DNA from: Candidatus Melainabacteria bacterium
GTDB taxonomy: Bacteria > Cyanobacteriota > Vampirovibrionia > 2-02-FULL-35-15
Direction: 5' to 3'
Length of the DNA: 18,507 bases
Assembly: GCA_023250175.1 (NCBI GenBank)
Contig: JAHFBD010000008.1
Span: 1 to 18,507, forward strand
Part shown: piece after piece, positions 1-7,723 of the stretch
Position numbering within the stretch: position 1 is the stretch's first letter
Layout of the letters: every line of letters starts with the position of its first letter
Notes under the pieces: model-generated
What the model was told of the DNA's origin: nothing
The model's input: only the letters and a program-made list of their open reading frames with translations
The model's database searches: none
Translations under genes and position numbers: made by a program

Positions 1-301
1 GATAGAAGGACCTTTTGTAAATTTTGGAGAGAAGAAGGTAGTATATAGTGTACAGGATGGAACTAGTAATTTTCGAGGATATGAAGGGCTAGTTGCAACT
101 GTAGGAGATTTTAATGGGGATAAAAAATCAGACATAGCAGTAAATATAACAAATACAACCTTTGATAAGGTTGTTATTCTAACAAATACTTGTAGTCCTA
201 ATACATCTAGCTCTTCATCATCTAGCTCTGGTGGGATGAGTAGTTCATCATCCAGTTCCGGAAGTGCTACTTCTAGCTCATCTTCATCAAGCTCAGGAAA
301 T
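1..301 (+). repeat. Tandem FG-GAP/linker repeat, upstream copy (incomplete)
   Basis: Bases 1-301 align without gaps to 1231-1531, an offset of 1230 bp or exactly 410 codons. My hand count gives 23 mismatches in 300 positions. The similarity stops abruptly inside the serine linker near 301. The unit covers the end of an FG-GAP domain and its following linker. Because the copy runs off the window edge, further upstream copies are possible. Confidence 0.9.
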
Positions 302-3300
302 ATATCATCATCAAGTTCATCTTCGGGTTTAAGTAGCTCATCTTCATCAAGCTCAGGTGGAATGAGCTCATCATCAAGCTCTTCTTCAGGAAGCATATGT
401 AGCAATGTAAATTTTGAAAATAGAAATAACTATGGAATAGATATAAATCCAAATGCAGGTTCACTATCGATGAGATTGAAGGGTATAGTAACCGGAGATT
501 TTAATAAGGATGGTAGTCTCGATTTAGGATTTTCATCAAATGGAGAAACCAACGTAATATCAGTAGTAAATGGAATAGGTAATGGGACATTTGGAGCAAT
601 AAACAAATATAATGTAAGCAATTATTCAACAGCTAACATACAAGGATTAGCTACAGGAGATTTAAATAAAGATGGGTTACTGGATATAGCAGCAATAGCA
701 GCTCCGAATGCAGGGAATGACAATCTTTATATAGTAAAGGGAAATGCTCTGGGTGGATTTGATTTAGGAAGTAGTATAAATGTAGGTTTATACCCAAGAA
801 CAGTCACAACCGCAGACTTTAATAATGATGGAAATCCAGATATTGCAGTAATAAATTCAGATGGAGCTGTAAATAGCAATATTGATTTAAATAATATAAC
901 AGTGTTTTTAGGAAATGCAAATGGAACAGTAAGTAATGGAACCAAAATAGCAGTAGTAAATGGTACACCAAATGCAATAACAAGTGGAGACTTTAATAAA
1001 GATGGAAAGGTAGACATTGCTTATACGACAAATGGAAATGTAAACATCTTGAAAGGACGTGGAGATGGGACTTTTGAGTATATAAATGAAAGTCTGGTAT
1101 TTCTAGCATTCTCCCAAAACCCGTTTGTCCATAGTGTTGCAAGTGGAGATGTAACAGGTGATGGAGTCTTAGACTTGGTTATAGTTAGTTTAATAAATGA
1201 TCGAATTGAAGTGGCTGTGCATCTTGGAAAGATAGAAGGACCTTTTGTAAATTTTGGAGAGAGGAAGGTAGTATATAGTGCACAGGATGGAACTAGTAAT
1301 TTTAGAGGATATGAAGGACTTGTTGCAACTGTAGGAGATTTTAATGGGGATAAAAAATCAGACATAGCAGTAAATATAACAAATACAACCTCTAATAAGA
1401 TTGTTATTCTAACAAATACTTGTAGTTCTAATATATCAAGCTCCTCATCATCAAGCAGTGGTGGAATGAGTAGTTCATCGTCCAGTTCTGGAAATACTGT
1501 TTCCAGCTCATCTTCATCAAGCTCAGGAAATCCTTCTTGCCCAACTCTTCCACAAATAGCAAAGTCTTCTGCAACTATAGTTCAACCAAGACTTAATTTC
1601 AATTCGGCAATTGATGAAAATACTGGTAAAGTTTATATAATTGGAGGACAGTATAATACCGGGCCTTCAACCACAGTATCTATATACAACCCATCAGATC
1701 AAACAGTAAACCCACTTATTAATTTACTTCCAGTTGAACATAGTAATGCTTCTACAGTCTATGCTCCAGTAAATGGGAAGATATATAGCTTTGGTGGAAT
1801 GACATCAAACTTTGATATTGTAGAATTTGATCCTTCTATAGGAGTTGGAGTCAAGCTTTCTACACCTACTTTAGAACAAGGCTTAATTGGTCCTGCAGCT
1901 GGTTATGAGCCGACTCAAAATAAAATATTCTTATTTGGTGGCATCAATCTTTCCCTCGGTGCTTCAAATCAAGTTATTGTATTTGATCCTGTTTCAAAAC
2001 AACTTACTACAATACCAAATAGTCTACCTGCAAGTTTTTATTTTGGTTCAGCTGTTTGGAATCCAGTCACAATGTCATTCTTTATCTTTACAGGTTCTCA
2101 GGTCGCAGGTTCTCAAGTCATTGAATTTAATCCTACAAACTATACTTCAATTATTAGGAATTCAAGTGTTCCATCTCAAACACAAGGACTCTCTACGGAT
2201 AAATCTGCATTTTTCTCAAACTGTGACAATAAAATATATATTCTTACCAACGATCCTGCAAACACAGCAACTAAAGGCTTTTTAACTAGTTATGATCCTG
2301 CTAACTACTCATTTGGTCAACCCTCTTCCATAAATTATGGCGGATTCTCTGATGTCAGTGTGCTATGGAATAGTGGAATTAAAAAAGGCTATGTAATTGG
2401 TGCAATTGCAGATGGTGATGGACAAAATAATGACATTTTGGAAATTACTCATTGTTGTACTACAAATAGTAGTGGATTCAATGGCAGCTCAAGTAGTGGA
2501 TTTGCATCCTCCTCAAGTAGTGGTGGAATGAGTAGCTCGTCATCAAGCTCTTCTTCTTCAGGTGGTTCATCATCAGGTTTAAGTGGTTCTTCATCAAGTA
2601 GTGGTGGAATGAGTAGTTCTTCTTCCAGCTCGTCAGGTATTATAGGTAGTTGCAGTGATACTGATGGTGGAGAAAACTATGGAGTAAAAGGTTCTGTAAC
2701 AGTAGATGGTGGAACATTTACTGATGAATGTAGAATCAATGTACCAACAAGCCCAACAACTGTCACTCAATGTTCTGGACAAAATTGTTACTTAAGTGAA
2801 TATAACTGTGTTCACCCTCAAGGAAGTTGGACATTGGGTGGAAACACAGTTCAATGTTCATCATGCATAGATGGTGCTTGCTTGTCTTCTTCAAGTAGTG
2901 GTGGAATGAGTAGCTCATCATCAAGCTCCTCTTCTTCGGGAGGGGCATCATCAGGTTTTAGTAATTCTTCATCAAGCTCAGGAAATATATTGTCTTCAAG
3001 CTCTTCATCTGGCTCATCAGGAATGAGTTCTAGCTCTTCTTCCGGCTCTGGTTGTCACAGCGATTCTGATTGTACTTCCGGACAAATCTGCAATAACTGC
3101 CCACTATGCACCAGGTACGTGCCTCCTTGCTCGGCAGCCTGTCAAAATACTGGTTCTTGTGTAAACAATTCTTGTACAAATCCATGTGGAACACAATGTT
3201 GTACATCAGGACAAATATGTAAGCCTACCACATGTCCTGGAACAAATTGTCCTCTTGCATGTTTCTCTGCCTCAAGTTCGGGTGCAGAAACTATTTGTAA

Positions 3301-5581
3301 ATGTCAAAGTGGTTATCGATGGCTAATCCCTTGGCAAAAGAAATCAACAACAACACTTGAAATTAGTCATTTTACCAGTCACAATAATAATCTTTTTGGT
3401 ATTGGCCTTAGTGGTTATGAAAATGGTGCTCCTTTATATCACATTTATAGACTTGATGGTACAAGCTGGACTGTACTTTCTTCTACTATTCAAAATGTTA
3501 AGTCTATAGCTAGCTACAATAACAAACTCTATATTGGTACTGGTGATGGTGAAGTGTACAGTTCAGGAGATAATGGAAATAGCTGGACTCACCTAACACA
3601 AGGTAGTTCAGGCAGAAGCGTTGGAGATAGTGTAGATTTTCTAAAAGTATTTAATGGGCAATTATATGTTATAGCAAACTCAATCTTTGGTGCTAGAATC
3701 CTTGTTTATGATGGAACTGTTGATCAAGACGGTCGTATATTCTTTGACACGCAGTTGCCAGCAGATGTTTGGATAAGTGCATTTGAAGTCTATAATGGTA
3801 AACTATATTTTAGTACTGAAGAACATCCTGTAGGTAATGGTATAACCATCCTTGGTGGCGAACTTTATTCATTAGATCCAACTGCCGGAGTTTACTTAAA
3901 GAAATGGAACTTTGTTAGAACAATTCCAAATACAAGCATAGAAGGCTTATTAGCGTATAAAGGGCTTCTATATATATCAACTGATAAAGGAATAAATTCA
4001 TTTGACGGCACTAATTTAACCCCAGTAAATGGATTTGATGATTCTAGAATAACTTCATGGGCTATTTACAATGACAAACTTTATGCATTAGGAAATTATA
4101 TTAATATCTATGATGGGGTTTCGTGGCGACAATATACTTCTAGTATTAATACTTCTTTTCAATCTAATTCTCTAGCTGTTTTTGCCGATGAACTCTATGT
4201 TTCAAACAATCGAGGAGTTTTTACTTTAAATAAAAATTCAACAAGTACTTGTATAGAAGAGAAAAGTTTGTTGGTAGAACTAGGATGCTCAGCAGATACT
4301 GATCCTATTTACTGTCGATGTGGTTCACCTGTAGGCTCCACTTCTGTATGTGGTTGCGATGGGATGACATATACAGGTGTATGTTTTGCAGAGGAAAGAG
4401 GAATAAAGAGTTATACAAAGGGAGCATGTGGTAGTACTTCTTCCAGCAGCTCATCTAGTTCATCATCATCGTCTAGTAGCAGTAGTGGATCAATAATTGG
4501 AGAAACCCAATGCAAATGCCCAAGTGGGTATGAATGGTTTCCAGCATTGAGATTAAATTCTAACCTTCACTATGTGGAAAATCTCGTTGTTAATAATGGT
4601 AATCTCTATGCTGCTAATGGTAGTTATAGACTGGATGGTTCGACCTGGACTGAGCTTATGGGTACAGGTTTTGGTGGTGGTGGCTATGGTGGTAATGGTG
4701 GTGTTGCCAGTTATAGAAATGAAATATATGTTGGTACTGGGGCTACACTAAATCAGTCGCCTGATGGCATAACTTGGGTACAAAATGACATTGGTTTTTA
4801 TAATCTTAATAATAATCCTATTGATGCACTTTTATCTTATAATGAAAAACTTTATATTGCTGCAGGTAATGTAATCATTGAATATACTCCTAATCATAAT
4901 CGTAGTGTTATTACAACCAATATACCTTCATCTCGCTCTGTAAAAGGATTAGGAGTTTATAAAGGCATATTATATTGTGCTGCTTTGGTTGATGTTAATG
5001 TTGATCCTAATGTTGATGTTGGAACTAGATCCATAGAGCTTTATTCTTATGATACGGGAAGAAGAATCTGGAGTTTAGTTAAAACATTTACAGGTTCTAG
5101 GTTTGATAATCCTATCTACTTATCTGAATATGGTGGAAAATTATATATAGGAGGAACAAGCGGATTACGTTCATTTGATGGAACGAATTTAAATCCAATT
5201 TCTTCTGATCAGATAGGCTCATTAGTTGTCTATAATAACAAACTATTTGCATTTAATTATGCGACTATTAAGGTCTATAATGAGACTTCGCTGCAGAAGC
5301 AATATACATTAGACCGCATCGATAAAATAAATTCTACGGTAGTGTACGATGGTGAAATTTATATAGGAGCTAGATCTTTAACTCTTTCATATGATGGAGT
5401 ATATGTTTTAAATGAAGCAGGAGATCGGTGTATTGAGAAAACTGTTCATGAGGAGGTCTTGCAAAGCAGTCCTATCTGTGGATGTGATGGAACAAAATAT
5501 GATAATAGAAATAAAGCAAATGAAGCAGGGGTAAAGAAACATAAGCCATTGGATCAATGGGGACACTGTTCCCCCTTTTAG
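2..5581 (+). CDS. Giant modular secreted-type protein with FG-GAP, Kelch-like, Cys-rich and Kazal-like modules joined by poly-Ser linkers (5' partial)
   Basis: The frame is open from base 2, so the gene starts upstream. The first in-window ATG, at 236, is the Met of a repeated Gly-Gly-Met linker motif and not a real start. The visible part is 1859 aa. Modules in nucleotide order are: the end of an FG-GAP domain (2-205); a complete FG-GAP propeller (398-1435) with six D-x-N-x-D-G-x-x-D-type loops such as GDFNKDGSLD; a Kelch-like propeller (about 1538-2467, IYSFGG and IFLFGG motifs); a Cys module (2651-2884); a second Cys-rich module (3053-3290); a propeller with BNR-like S-x-D-x-G-x-x-W motifs (about 3297-4250) ending in a Kazal-like module (4313-4429); and a second propeller plus a degenerate Kazal-like module (4505-5581). 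Five Ser-rich linkers separate them. No C-terminal sorting motif or membrane segment is seen. FG-GAP loops normally bind calcium. A cell-surface or secreted binding role is inferred; the ligand is unknown and the signal peptide would lie outside the window. Confidence 0.9.
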   Translation: MEGPFVNFGEKKVVYSVQDGTSNFRGYEGLVATVGDFNGDKKSDIAVNITNTTFDKVVILTNTCSPNTSSSSSSSSGGMSSSSSSSGSATSSSSSSSSGNISSSSSSSGLSSSSSSSSGGMSSSSSSSSGSICSNVNFENRNNYGIDINPNAGSLSMRLKGIVTGDFNKDGSLDLGFSSNGETNVISVVNGIGNGTFGAINKYNVSNYSTANIQGLATGDLNKDGLLDIAAIAAPNAGNDNLYIVKGNALGGFDLGSSINVGLYPRTVTTADFNNDGNPDIAVINSDGAVNSNIDLNNITVFLGNANGTVSNGTKIAVVNGTPNAITSGDFNKDGKVDIAYTTNGNVNILKGRGDGTFEYINESLVFLAFSQNPFVHSVASGDVTGDGVLDLVIVSLINDRIEVAVHLGKIEGPFVNFGERKVVYSAQDGTSNFRGYEGLVATVGDFNGDKKSDIAVNITNTTSNKIVILTNTCSSNISSSSSSSSGGMSSSSSSSGNTVSSSSSSSSGNPSCPTLPQIAKSSATIVQPRLNFNSAIDENTGKVYIIGGQYNTGPSTTVSIYNPSDQTVNPLINLLPVEHSNASTVYAPVNGKIYSFGGMTSNFDIVEFDPSIGVGVKLSTPTLEQGLIGPAAGYEPTQNKIFLFGGINLSLGASNQVIVFDPVSKQLTTIPNSLPASFYFGSAVWNPVTMSFFIFTGSQVAGSQVIEFNPTNYTSIIRNSSVPSQTQGLSTDKSAFFSNCDNKIYILTNDPANTATKGFLTSYDPANYSFGQPSSINYGGFSDVSVLWNSGIKKGYVIGAIADGDGQNNDILEITHCCTTNSSGFNGSSSSGFASSSSSGGMSSSSSSSSSSGGSSSGLSGSSSSSGGMSSSSSSSSGIIGSCSDTDGGENYGVKGSVTVDGGTFTDECRINVPTSPTTVTQCSGQNCYLSEYNCVHPQGSWTLGGNTVQCSSCIDGACLSSSSSGGMSSSSSSSSSSGGASSGFSNSSSSSGNILSSSSSSGSSGMSSSSSSGSGCHSDSDCTSGQICNNCPLCTRYVPPCSAACQNTGSCVNNSCTNPCGTQCCTSGQICKPTTCPGTNCPLACFSASSSGAETICKCQSGYRWLIPWQKKSTTTLEISHFTSHNNNLFGIGLSGYENGAPLYHIYRLDGTSWTVLSSTIQNVKSIASYNNKLYIGTGDGEVYSSGDNGNSWTHLTQGSSGRSVGDSVDFLKVFNGQLYVIANSIFGARILVYDGTVDQDGRIFFDTQLPADVWISAFEVYNGKLYFSTEEHPVGNGITILGGELYSLDPTAGVYLKKWNFVRTIPNTSIEGLLAYKGLLYISTDKGINSFDGTNLTPVNGFDDSRITSWAIYNDKLYALGNYINIYDGVSWRQYTSSINTSFQSNSLAVFADELYVSNNRGVFTLNKNSTSTCIEEKSLLVELGCSADTDPIYCRCGSPVGSTSVCGCDGMTYTGVCFAEERGIKSYTKGACGSTSSSSSSSSSSSSSSSSGSIIGETQCKCPSGYEWFPALRLNSNLHYVENLVVNNGNLYAANGSYRLDGSTWTELMGTGFGGGGYGGNGGVASYRNEIYVGTGATLNQSPDGITWVQNDIGFYNLNNNPIDALLSYNEKLYIAAGNVIIEYTPNHNRSVITTNIPSSRSVKGLGVYKGILYCAALVDVNVDPNVDVGTRSIELYSYDTGRRIWSLVKTFTGSRFDNPIYLSEYGGKLYIGGTSGLRSFDGTNLNPISSDQIGSLVVYNNKLFAFNYATIKVYNETSLQKQYTLDRIDKINSTVVYDGEIYIGARSLTLSYDGVYVLNEAGDRCIEKTVHEEVLQSSPICGCDGTKYDNRNKANEAGVKKHKPLDQWGHCSPF
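206..397 (+). repeat. Serine-rich linker 1
   Basis: About 64 codons of Ser runs broken by short Gly, Gly-Asn, Gly-Leu and Gly-Gly-Met interruptions, joining the partial FG-GAP domain to the complete one. Ser codons are mixed (TCA, TCT, AGC, AGT and others), so the repeat is at protein level rather than a simple DNA microsatellite. Confidence 0.9.
1231..1531 (+). repeat. Tandem FG-GAP/linker repeat, downstream copy
   Basis: This is the second copy of the segment at 1-301, about 92 percent identical at the DNA level by hand alignment and in the same reading frame. It encodes the last FG-GAP loop (GDFNGDKKSD) and a serine linker. The 1230-bp period equals one FG-GAP domain plus one linker, as expected from duplication of a whole domain-linker unit. 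Confidence 0.9.
1436..1537 (+). repeat. Serine-rich linker 2
   Basis: About 34 codons of Ser runs with a Gly-Gly-Met interruption, joining the FG-GAP propeller to the Kelch-like propeller. It is homologous to the first part of linker 1 through the 1230-bp tandem duplication. Confidence 0.9.
2468..2650 (+). repeat. Serine-rich linker 3
   Basis: About 61 codons of Ser/Gly-rich sequence with two Gly-Gly-Met interruptions, joining the Kelch-like propeller to the first Cys module. Confidence 0.9.
2885..3052 (+). repeat. Serine-rich linker 4
   Basis: About 56 codons of Ser/Gly-rich sequence with one Gly-Gly-Met and one Ser-Gly-Met interruption, joining the two Cys-rich modules. Part of it closely resembles linker 3 (Ser run, Gly-Gly, Ser-Ser-Gly, then Leu-Ser or Phe-Ser), so these two linkers probably share a common origin. 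Confidence 0.9.
4433..4492 (+). repeat. Serine-rich linker 5
   Basis: A nearly pure Ser run of about 20 codons with no Gly-Gly-Met motif. It joins the first Kazal-like module to the last propeller. All six serine codons occur in it. Confidence 0.9.
5559..5574 (+). terminator. Weak terminator-like hairpin at the end of the giant gene
   Basis: GGGGA at 5559-5563 can pair with TCCCC at 5570-5574 around a 6-base loop. It is followed by CCTTTTAG, which includes the stop codon. The stem is short and the T-run is only four bases, so this is a weak candidate. Confidence 0.25.
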
Positions 5582-5598
5582 TTCTGTAAGAAATTCTT

Positions 5599-6024
5599 CT
5601 ATCGTCTTCTAACTTTCATTTCATATTCAGCAGCTTTAAAAGCTGTTTTAATCTGATCGCAGATTTGCATAGCTGTTTTTCTGGAATTAAAATAATAGAG
5701 ATCTATTGCAGCTGAGTTGTATTCTGGCCATGTATGAATAGTAAGATGAGCACCTTCAGCACAAACGATGGCAGTGACTCCAAAAGGCTGAAATTGGTAG
5801 AAGGTTTCAACTTTTGGTTCTAATTGAAATTGGGTAAGAATTTTTTTTATCTTTTGTTCTAATAAATCAGCTTTAGCTATTGATTTATCAGTACATTCAT
5901 AAAGATCTAAGACTATATGTATACGGTCTACTTTTTTATCTTTTCTAAATTTAATACTTTCAATGGAGCGAACTGTTCTGTATTGTTTTATATCTTTTAC
6001 ATTCTCATTGCTTAGTTGGCTCAT
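5599..6024 (-). CDS. speD: S-adenosylmethionine decarboxylase (SpeD/SpeH) homologue lacking the pyruvoyl-forming serine
   Basis: The protein is 141 aa, the size of the class 1B bacterial AdoMet decarboxylases that make decarboxylated SAM for spermidine synthesis. The family core HLTIHTWPE is at residues 93-101, followed by AAIDLYYFN. In the family this region reads ESHLTIHTWPE, then a D-V-x-T-C-G-type segment. The Ser gives the pyruvoyl cofactor by self-cleavage, and the later Cys is catalytic. Here the Glu-Ser pair is Gly91-Ala92 and the Cys position is Phe112, while His97 is kept. The usual FHKFxPQGV segment is FYQFQPFGV. The fold is therefore recognisable but cofactor formation by the known route looks impossible. 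The gene lies 23 bp downstream of purF on the same strand and is probably cotranscribed with it. The ATG at 6024 has no evident Shine-Dalgarno sequence. A regulatory or neofunctionalised paralogue is the alternative to an active enzyme. Confidence 0.85.
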   Translation of the reverse strand: MSQLSNENVKDIKQYRTVRSIESIKFRKDKKVDRIHIVLDLYECTDKSIAKADLLEQKIKKILTQFQLEPKVETFYQFQPFGVTAIVCAEGAHLTIHTWPEYNSAAIDLYYFNSRKTAMQICDQIKTAFKAAEYEMKVRRR

Positions 6025-6047
6025 ATAAATAATTTAATAACAAGATT

Positions 6048-7517
6048 TTATACTTCTTGTCTTGTCCTTTCATATCGAAGTTTTGCACCTTCTAGTTCAT
6101 TTGGTATTGCAATTGGGTATTCGCCACTAAAACAAGCTGTACAAAAAAGGTCGCGATGTAACTCAGTAGCTTTTATCATTCCCTCATGACTAATATATTT
6201 TAATGTATCTGCCCCTACAAATTTAGTAATGTCTTCTAAAGATTTACTATTTGCAGCAATTAATTGTTCTCTGGAATCAATATCTATTCCATAAAAACAA
6301 GGCCATTGTACTGGTGGTGAGCTAATGCGCATGTGTATTTCTTTGGCTCCAGATTCTTTTATTAGTTTTACAATTTTTCTGGATGTGTTACCACGAACAA
6401 TTGAATCATCGATAACTACAATTCTTTTTCCGGCAATAACATCTCTCAAAGGATTTAGTTTTAATCTTATACCTAATTCTCTTAATGTTTGTGATGGTTG
6501 TATAAAGGTTCTACCAATGTATCTGTTTTTTATCAAAGCTTCACCAAATGGTAATTTAGATTCTTCTGCATATCCTATTGCTGCTGGGGTTCCAGAGTCA
6601 GGTACAGATATTACGTAGTCTGCATCGATTGGAGTTTCTCTTGCTAGCTGGCGGCCCAATTCTTTCCTGAAATGATAAATACTTAGTCCTTTAAAAGTAC
6701 TATCAGGTCGTGAAAAATAAATCAATTCAAATATACAATGATGAGGTTTAGCTTCAGAAAGAGATAGTCCAAGATCAAGTTTTTGTTGTTTGTTAATAAA
6801 TAATATTTCACCAGGTGAAATGTCTCTCACAAAATTTGCACCAATAATATCTAATGCACAACTTTCAGAAGCAATTACATATTGTCCTTTTGAGGTAATA
6901 CCAAGGCAAAGAGGTCTTACACCATGTGAATCTCTAACAGCAATTAAATAATCTTTTGTAGCAACTAATACTGAGAATGCTCCTTGACATTGCATGAAGG
7001 CTGCTTGAATTGCATTTTTTAAATCTTTTCCTTGTCCTAATTCATAAACTATTAATTTTGCCATTACTTCACTATCTGTTGTTGACTCAAAACTAAAACC
7101 TTGTTTTATTAAAAAATCTCTTAAATCTGTCGTGTTAACCAGGTTTCCATTATGCGCAAGTACTATTTTTGTATCTTTATAATTAACTAAGATTGGCTGA
7201 GCATTTACTACGTTTGTAGAACCTGTTGTTGAATACCTTGTATGCCCTATAGCAATATCTCCTTTTAATTTAGCAAGAATATTTTCATCAAATACCTGGC
7301 TTACAAGCCCAAGATTTTTGTGAATTGCTACATTTAAACCATCAAAAGTAGCTATTCCACAACTCTCTTGGCCACGGTGTTGCAGGGCATATAACCCAAA
7401 AAAGGTAAGCCTTGCTACGTCTTCTGTAGGAGCTACTATGCCAAATACCCCACAGGCTTCTTTTGGTTTGTCACAAAGCTTTTCATTATCACTCTTCAAT
7501 AAATGTGTAGAATTCAT
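6048..7517 (-). CDS. purF: Amidophosphoribosyltransferase (glutamine PRPP amidotransferase)
   Basis: PurF catalyses the first committed step of de novo purine synthesis, converting PRPP and glutamine to 5-phosphoribosylamine in the cytosol. The protein is 489 aa, a normal length. The N-terminal-nucleophile Cys is Cys22 in KEACGVFGI, so a 21-residue propeptide is expected to be removed. The glutaminase part shows HRGQESCGI and GHTRYSTTGS. The PRPP-binding loop VVIDDSIVRGNTSRK lies near residues 367-381. Cys261, Cys407, Cys459 and Cys462 match the four ligands of the [4Fe-4S] cluster in the Bacillus-type enzyme, so this belongs to the propeptide and iron-sulphur class rather than the E. coli class. 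It is probably first in an operon with the SpeD homologue. A TATAAT lies about 28 bp upstream on the minus strand. No clear Shine-Dalgarno sequence precedes the ATG. Confidence 0.97.
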   Translation of the reverse strand: MNSTHLLKSDNEKLCDKPKEACGVFGIVAPTEDVARLTFFGLYALQHRGQESCGIATFDGLNVAIHKNLGLVSQVFDENILAKLKGDIAIGHTRYSTTGSTNVVNAQPILVNYKDTKIVLAHNGNLVNTTDLRDFLIKQGFSFESTTDSEVMAKLIVYELGQGKDLKNAIQAAFMQCQGAFSVLVATKDYLIAVRDSHGVRPLCLGITSKGQYVIASESCALDIIGANFVRDISPGEILFINKQQKLDLGLSLSEAKPHHCIFELIYFSRPDSTFKGLSIYHFRKELGRQLARETPIDADYVISVPDSGTPAAIGYAEESKLPFGEALIKNRYIGRTFIQPSQTLRELGIRLKLNPLRDVIAGKRIVVIDDSIVRGNTSRKIVKLIKESGAKEIHMRISSPPVQWPCFYGIDIDSREQLIAANSKSLEDITKFVGADTLKYISHEGMIKATELHRDLFCTACFSGEYPIAIPNELEGAKLRYERTRQEV

Positions 7518-7545
7518 GTTTTTAAAGTGTTTTTTAACAGTTTTT

Positions 7546-7551
7546 ATTATA
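7546..7551 (-). promoter_or_regulatory. Possible -10 box for purF
   Basis: The minus strand reads TATAAT here, 28 bases before the purF ATG. No good -35 match is seen at 16-18 bp, and the surroundings are very AT-rich, so the support is weak. The rest of the 206-bp divergent spacer (7518-7723) shows no gene, tRNA or strong inverted repeat. Confidence 0.25.
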
Positions 7552-7723
7552 GCTTGATTAAAGCCTATAATATATTTAAGAAAAGGTGAAATTAAAATTA
7601 TAAATGGGTAAATTTGTATAAAAGCCCCTTTTGCCTTAAATAAGGTGTTTTTAACCCTTTAACAATATGATTTAAATAGACAACTTTTATTATTAAAAGC
7701 AGTCATATAGGGTAATAAAAATA

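Noticed and set aside
236..238. ATG at 236 as the start of the giant protein
   Set aside because: The frame is open back to base 2 and the upstream translation matches the repeated FG-GAP/linker unit. This Met is the one in the Gly-Gly-Met linker motif.
273..464. Minus-strand ORFs opposite the serine linkers and FG-GAP repeats (also near 430-1365 and 2763-2951)
   Set aside because: They are antisense shadows of repetitive coding sequence with low-complexity translations, and no independent start signals.
206..4492. CRISPR array or simple microsatellite in the serine-rich stretches
   Set aside because: The repeats have no constant DNA unit or regular spacers, are in frame, and encode serine with mixed codons.
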